Origin: Verrucomicrobiota bacterium
Lineage (GTDB): Bacteria > Verrucomicrobiota > Verrucomicrobiia > Chthoniobacterales > UBA10450
Assembly: GCA_003219115.1 (NCBI GenBank)
Contig: QHPN01000169.1
Span: forward strand, 6,160 to 16,427
DNA length: 10,268 nucleotides
Reading direction: 5' to 3'
Part shown: positions 7,417-10,268 of the stretch, piece after piece
Position numbering within the stretch: the first letter of the stretch is position 1
Layout of the letters: every line of letters starts with the position of its first letter
Program-made: the position numbers and the translations under genes
The notes under the pieces: generated by a model
What the model was told of the DNA's origin: nothing
The model's input: only the letters and a program-made list of their open reading frames with translations
The model's database searches: none

Positions 7417-7706
7417 TCAAGAAGCGCGGGTATCGGATTGAATTAGGTGAGATCGAAGCCGCACTGTATCGGCACCCGGCGATCAAAGAAGCGGCCGTCC
7501 TGGCATTCCCTGACGACGACGGAGTGCCAGTCAAAGCGTTCACCAGTACGCGAGATGGATCGCGGCTATCGATAATCGAACTGAAGCAATTCTGTTCGGA
7601 AAATCTTCCTCTCTACATGGTTCCCGATTTTTTCTCCTCGCTCGAGTCACTGCCCAAAACCTCGACCGATAAAATAGACTACCAGAAACTTAAGAGCATG
7701 AAATGA
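7413..7706 (+). CDS. Adenylation enzyme, C-terminal (Asub) fragment
   Basis: 97 residues from the ATG at 7413, but homology extends upstream in this frame to about 7401 (R-R-D-R). It contains the rest of A8 (K-R-G-Y-R-I-E-L-G-E-I-E, residues 4-15), A9 (L-P-L-Y-M-V-P, 65-71) and A10 with catalytic Lys87 in T-D-K-I-D. Together with the upstream fragment it would make a normal stand-alone ligase of about 520 residues. It overlaps the upstream frame by ATGA, which looks like translational coupling. No Shine-Dalgarno precedes it, however, and the missing linker points to a broken single gene rather than a natural two-subunit enzyme. The stop lies 13 bp before etfB. Confidence 0.75.
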   Translation: MIKKRGYRIELGEIEAALYRHPAIKEAAVLAFPDDDGVPVKAFTSTRDGSRLSIIELKQFCSENLPLYMVPDFFSSLESLPKTSTDKIDYQKLKSMK

Positions 7707-7719
7707 AGCTGTACGGCAA

Positions 7720-8475
7720 ATGAAAATTCTCGTTCCGACCAAGCGGGTTCCTTCTACTGACGAACGGGTGCGCATTCGCCCGGACGGATCGGGAATTGAA
7801 GACGCCAGTCTGGCGTACATGATTAATCCGTTCGACGCCATCGCGCTTGAAGAAGCCCTCCAAATTCGCGAGCAACGTGGATCGAACGTGGAAGTGACCG
7901 CCATCGGTATCGGCAACGCCGATTTTGAGAGCGAGCTTCGCACCGCGCTGGCGATGGGAGCCGATCGCGCCCTGCGAGTTGATTTCGACGGTTGCCATGA
8001 TCCCTGGAGCGTGGCGCAGACGCTCGCCGCCGTTGTGCGACGCGAGAAACCTGATCTCGTGCTGATGGGCAAGCAGGCTGTGGACGACGATGCCAATCAG
8101 GCGGGCCAGATGCTTGCTGGCCTGTTGGATTGGCCTCAAGCGACTTTCGCTTCCAAGATCGAGTTCGTCGAACCAGCCCGATTGAGTGTTGCCCGCGAAA
8201 CCGATCGCGGCTTGGAAACGATTCTCATCCGGTTGCCCGCAGTAATTACAACAGATCTGCGCCTGAACGAGCCGCGTTACGCTTCGCTGCCTGCCTTGAT
8301 GAAAGCAAAAAAGCGGCCAATCGAAACGATTTCGTGCCAGGATTTAGGGGTGTCGCCTGAACCAAAGGTGCGTCTTGTCCGCCTCGAACAAGTCACCATC
8401 GATCGGACATGTGAGCGCGTCGCCGACGCGGCCGAACTTGTGCACAAGCTGCGATACGAGGCGAAAGTAATCTGA
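7720..8475 (+). CDS. etfB: Electron transfer flavoprotein, beta subunit
   Basis: 251 residues, the usual EtfB length. The N-terminus (M-K-I-L-V-P-T-K-R-V-P) and the N-P-F-D-A-I-A-L-E-E-A block (~35-45) are characteristic. The C-terminal half holds the ETF-beta signature region: R-G-L-E-T (~165), L-P-A-V-I-T-T, then L-N-E-P-R-Y-A-S-L-P followed by M-K-A-K-K-R-P-I-E. The last block is the form typical of conventional (non-bifurcating) ETFs such as the mitochondrial protein. EtfB binds AMP and docks acyl-CoA-dehydrogenase-type flavoproteins, passing electrons to FAD in EtfA. It starts 13 bp after the adenylation gene with no room for a terminator, so it may be co-transcribed with it. Subgroup assignment is by motif memory only. 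Confidence 0.95.
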   Translation: MKILVPTKRVPSTDERVRIRPDGSGIEDASLAYMINPFDAIALEEALQIREQRGSNVEVTAIGIGNADFESELRTALAMGADRALRVDFDGCHDPWSVAQTLAAVVRREKPDLVLMGKQAVDDDANQAGQMLAGLLDWPQATFASKIEFVEPARLSVARETDRGLETILIRLPAVITTDLRLNEPRYASLPALMKAKKRPIETISCQDLGVSPEPKVRLVRLEQVTIDRTCERVADAAELVHKLRYEAKVI

Positions 8476-8495
8476 GCGCGCGAGGCGCGCATTAC
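8467..8495 (+). promoter_or_regulatory. Intercistronic hairpin across the etfB stop, just before the etfA ribosome-binding region
   Basis: Nested inverted repeats: GTAAT (8467-8471) pairs with ATTAC (8491-8495), and GCGCGC (8476-8481) pairs with GCGCGC (8485-8490) around a GAG loop. A 4-nt bulge that includes the etfB stop lies on the left side. No U run follows, so it is not an intrinsic terminator. It ends just upstream of the purine-rich GAAG-CGGA stretch before the etfA ATG and could affect coupling or mRNA stability. Confidence 0.45.
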
Positions 8496-8506
8496 TGAAG
8501 CGGACG

Positions 8507-9469
8507 ATGACCATACTAGCGGTAGCGGAACACGATGGAACACAGGTCCGCTCCGGCGCGTATTCTGCCCTAACCGTTGCCCGCGATCTCGCCAAGAACT
8601 CGGGCGATAACGTCGAACTGCTGGTGCTCGGTAGCGGCCTCGATTCGGTTGCCGCTGACGCATCGCGCTTTGCACCGGTAATCGTCGCTGACCATCCGTT
8701 GTTGGCCAATCCAACAGCCGATCGTTACGCGCGAATCATTGCCAATGTTGCAAAGGCACGCGACGCAGTGAGCATCATCGCCAACTCGACGACATTTGCG
8801 AAAGACATCCTTCCCCGCGCGGCAGCGCTCCTAAATGCTGCTATGGCTGGAGATGTAACCGGTTATTCTGTCGGGAATGGAGAATTATTATTGCGCAGGC
8901 CGATGTACGCAGGGGCGGCAATGGCGGTAGTAACCTTGTCCGGGCAGCCCCAGGTGATCACGGTGCGGGCCTCTGCCTTTCCTTCCGCCGGGCCGCTCGA
9001 TCAACCGGGGGAACGCACCGTGTGGAATGTGGACGCCTCGACACTGCCGAATCATAGCGAATACGTCGGACTCGAATCGCGTCCTACGCTGCGTCCCGAA
9101 TTGACCGAAGCCCGCGTTGTTGTTTCTGGTGGACGGCCCTTTCGGACCAGTGAGGAATTCGAGAATTATGTTGGCCGCCTAGCCGACGCTTTAAACGGAG
9201 CAGCCGGATGCACCCGCGCGTTGGTGGATGCCGGCATTGCGCCTAACGAATGGCAGGTGGGACAGACCGGCAAAGTCGTTGCCCCGCAGCTGTACGTCGC
9301 GCTCGGCATTTCAGGAGCCGTGCAACACTTGGCTGGAATGAAAAACTCTCGCGTTGTTGTTGCCGTCAACAGTGATCCTGAGGCGCCGATGTTTTCCATC
9401 GCCACCTACGGACTGGTAGGTGATGTGCGCCAGATCGTTCCCGAATTGATCCGGGAATTAGGCAAATGA
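8507..9469 (+). CDS. etfA: Electron transfer flavoprotein, alpha subunit
   Basis: 320 residues, the usual EtfA length. The N-terminal domain (1-~190) is the variable ETF fold. The C-terminal FAD domain is complete: G-G-R-P-F around 206-212, Q250-V-G-Q-T-G-K-V-V-A-P, G-I-S-G-A-V-Q-H-L-A-G-M-K, V-N-S-D-P-E-A-P-M-F, and Y-G-L-V-G-D near the end. These are the FAD-contacting motifs of EtfA. With EtfB it forms a soluble heterodimer that carries electrons from dehydrogenases to a membrane quinone reductase. The stop overlaps the start of the next gene by ATGA (9466-9469), indicating translational coupling to the membrane partner. The start at 8507 is preceded by GAAGCGGA. Confidence 0.95.
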   Translation: MTILAVAEHDGTQVRSGAYSALTVARDLAKNSGDNVELLVLGSGLDSVAADASRFAPVIVADHPLLANPTADRYARIIANVAKARDAVSIIANSTTFAKDILPRAAALLNAAMAGDVTGYSVGNGELLLRRPMYAGAAMAVVTLSGQPQVITVRASAFPSAGPLDQPGERTVWNVDASTLPNHSEYVGLESRPTLRPELTEARVVVSGGRPFRTSEEFENYVGRLADALNGAAGCTRALVDAGIAPNEWQVGQTGKVVAPQLYVALGISGAVQHLAGMKNSRVVVAVNSDPEAPMFSIATYGLVGDVRQIVPELIRELGK

Positions 9470-10155
9470 GATATTTCATGGACGAGCACTTTCTCGCTGT
9501 GCTGACGCGCGAAATCTTCGGCAACGTCTCCGACACCTCGAAGCTATGGTTCTGGGGCCTCTCTGCCTTGTCGACGGGCGTGCTGGCATGGGGTGTTGCG
9601 CGCCGGGTGCGGCGGTGGCGAATCGGGAAGCCCGACACCGAATGTCTCAGCCTGCGCGCGGGCCTGATCAACCTCTGGCAATTTGTGTTGTTACAGCGGC
9701 GGGTGCGGGGACACGGCGCGGCGGGCGCAGCGCATATTCTCTTGTTCGGCGGTTTCGTTGTGCTGTCGATCGGGACGGGTCTGATTGGGGTCGAACATGG
9801 GCTGGAGAAGCTGCTGGGCCATGCACCAACCGACCCGGTGTTTCACAAGGGACTCTATTTCGCGGTCTACGAGTTTGTAATGGACCTCGCTGGGCTGGCT
9901 TTACTAGCTGGGTGCGGTTTTTTCGTATATCGCCGCTGGAAGCGACCTCCTGAAGTCGGTCACGAATGGCAAGATTGGCTGGTGGCAAGATTGGCTGGTG
10001 CTCGCCCTTTTCGTGGTAATCGGGGTGACCGGATACGTGCTGGAGGGCCTGCGAATCGTGCGCGAGCAAACTCCGTTGCCGGGAGTTTCGTTTGTGGGAG
10101 TGCTCTTTGCGCGCGCCTTCGAAAGCCTCGGGATGACACCGGCAGGCGCGAGTGA
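9466..10155 (+). pseudogene. EtfD-like ETF:quinone oxidoreductase (NarI-type membrane domain), N-terminal fragment frameshifted by a 16-bp duplication
   Basis: The genuine protein sequence runs to about residue 173 (H-E-W-Q-D-W-L-V, 9961-9984). After that the frame reads Arg/Gly/Ala-rich noise to a stop at 10153-10155. The genuine part has three hydrophobic segments: ~25-45, ~85-112 with a His in A-A-H-I-L-L, and ~127-153 starting at the F-A-V-Y-E-F block. These match the cytochrome-b-like NarI/gamma domain found at the N-terminus of EtfD/EMO-type proteins, whose C-terminus carries [4Fe-4S] and cysteine-rich CCG domains (outside this window). Known members take electrons from ETF and reduce menaquinone or quinone. 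Position directly after etfA with ATGA overlap supports that role. A second in-frame ATG at 9478 is an alternative start. Confidence 0.75.
9967..10000. repeat. 16-bp perfect tandem duplication disrupting the EtfD-like gene
   Basis: The unit GGCAAGATTGGCTGGT occurs twice back to back at 9968-9983 and 9984-9999; a T before (9967) and a G after (10000) extend the repeat to 34 bp. Sixteen is not a multiple of three. Removing one copy restores a continuous open frame (H-E-W-Q-D-W-L-V-L-A-L-F-V-V-I-G) to the end of the window. Confidence 0.95.
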
Positions 10156-10268
10156 CTGGCATATCACGACGTGGTGGTTCCACGCCGTGTTGGCGCTAAC
10201 CGTGATCGCACTTTTCCCGTACACGCGGCTTCTCCACGGAATTGCCGGGACCGTAAGATTGGCCGCCG
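9989..10268 (+). CDS. EtfD-like ETF:quinone oxidoreductase, continuation in second frame, 3'-truncated by the window
   Basis: This frame (codons in phase with 9989) has no stop to the window end and no start of its own; it continues the 9466 gene once the 16-bp duplication is discounted. It encodes a membrane segment (L-V-L-A-L-F-V-V-I-G-V-T-G-Y-V-L), then a loop with E-G-L-R-I-V-R-E-Q and a D-W-H-I-T-T-W-W-F-H-A-V-L-A-L segment. The last part is F-P-Y-T-R-L-L-H-G. The histidines in W-W-F-H and R-L-L-H are candidates for b-heme ligands of the NarI-like domain. The Fe-S and CCG domains expected in this family would lie downstream. The call rests on the frame repair and on position after etfA. 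Confidence 0.65.

Noticed and set aside
1..10268. tRNA, rRNA, CRISPR array, IS element or attachment site
   Set aside because: I saw no tRNA-like cloverleaf, no spaced repeats, no transposase frame and no terminal inverted repeats on either strand.

Overview
The window reads as the distal part of a surface or exopolysaccharide locus joined to an electron-transfer-flavoprotein (ETF) operon. All genes are on the + strand. The organism is probably a Gram-negative, aerobic soil-type bacterium. Acidobacteriota is my best guess, from the etfB-etfA-(membrane FeS protein) order and the mix of EPS, sulfotransferase and MBOAT genes. No rRNA or marker gene is present to prove it.

Layout: (1) 1-680, C-terminal part of a Wzx-type polysaccharide flippase; (2) 755-3014, two tandem paralogous PAPS-dependent sulfotransferases; (3) 3071-5731, an 886-residue fusion of an MBOAT acyltransferase and an extracytoplasmic SGNH domain; (4) 5827-6081, a stand-alone acyl/peptidyl carrier protein; (5) 6172-7706, a stand-alone amino-acid adenylation enzyme, broken in this sequence by a small out-of-frame deletion at about 7396-7402; (6) 7720-9469, etfB and etfA; (7) 9466 to the window end, the N-terminal membrane part of an EtfD-like ETF:quinone oxidoreductase, broken here by a 16-bp tandem duplication at 9967-10000.

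Genes 3-5 contain the full logic of a Dlt system: adenylation enzyme = DltA role, carrier = DltC role, MBOAT = DltB role, SGNH = DltD role. Here the last two are fused and sit beside a flippase and sulfotransferases rather than in a teichoic-acid context. The ten specificity positions of the adenylation enzyme read DLLYLALVC plus the A10 lysine. That is the code I associate with the L-proline ligases of pyrrole pathways (PltF/RedM type), not with D-alanine. My main hypothesis is a machine that loads proline onto a carrier and passes it (or its oxidised pyrrole-2-carboxyl form) across the membrane onto a sulfated polysaccharide. A PltE/RedW-type prolyl-carrier dehydrogenase would be needed for the pyrrole version and is not in the window. 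The ETF genes 13 bp downstream would be a natural electron sink for such an enzyme, but they may simply serve fatty-acid oxidation.

Two genes carry small length-changing lesions (loss of about 25 nt, gain of 16 nt). Each is reversible on paper to an intact reading frame. They are either genuine inactivating or phase mutations or assembly faults, and read-level checking is decisive.
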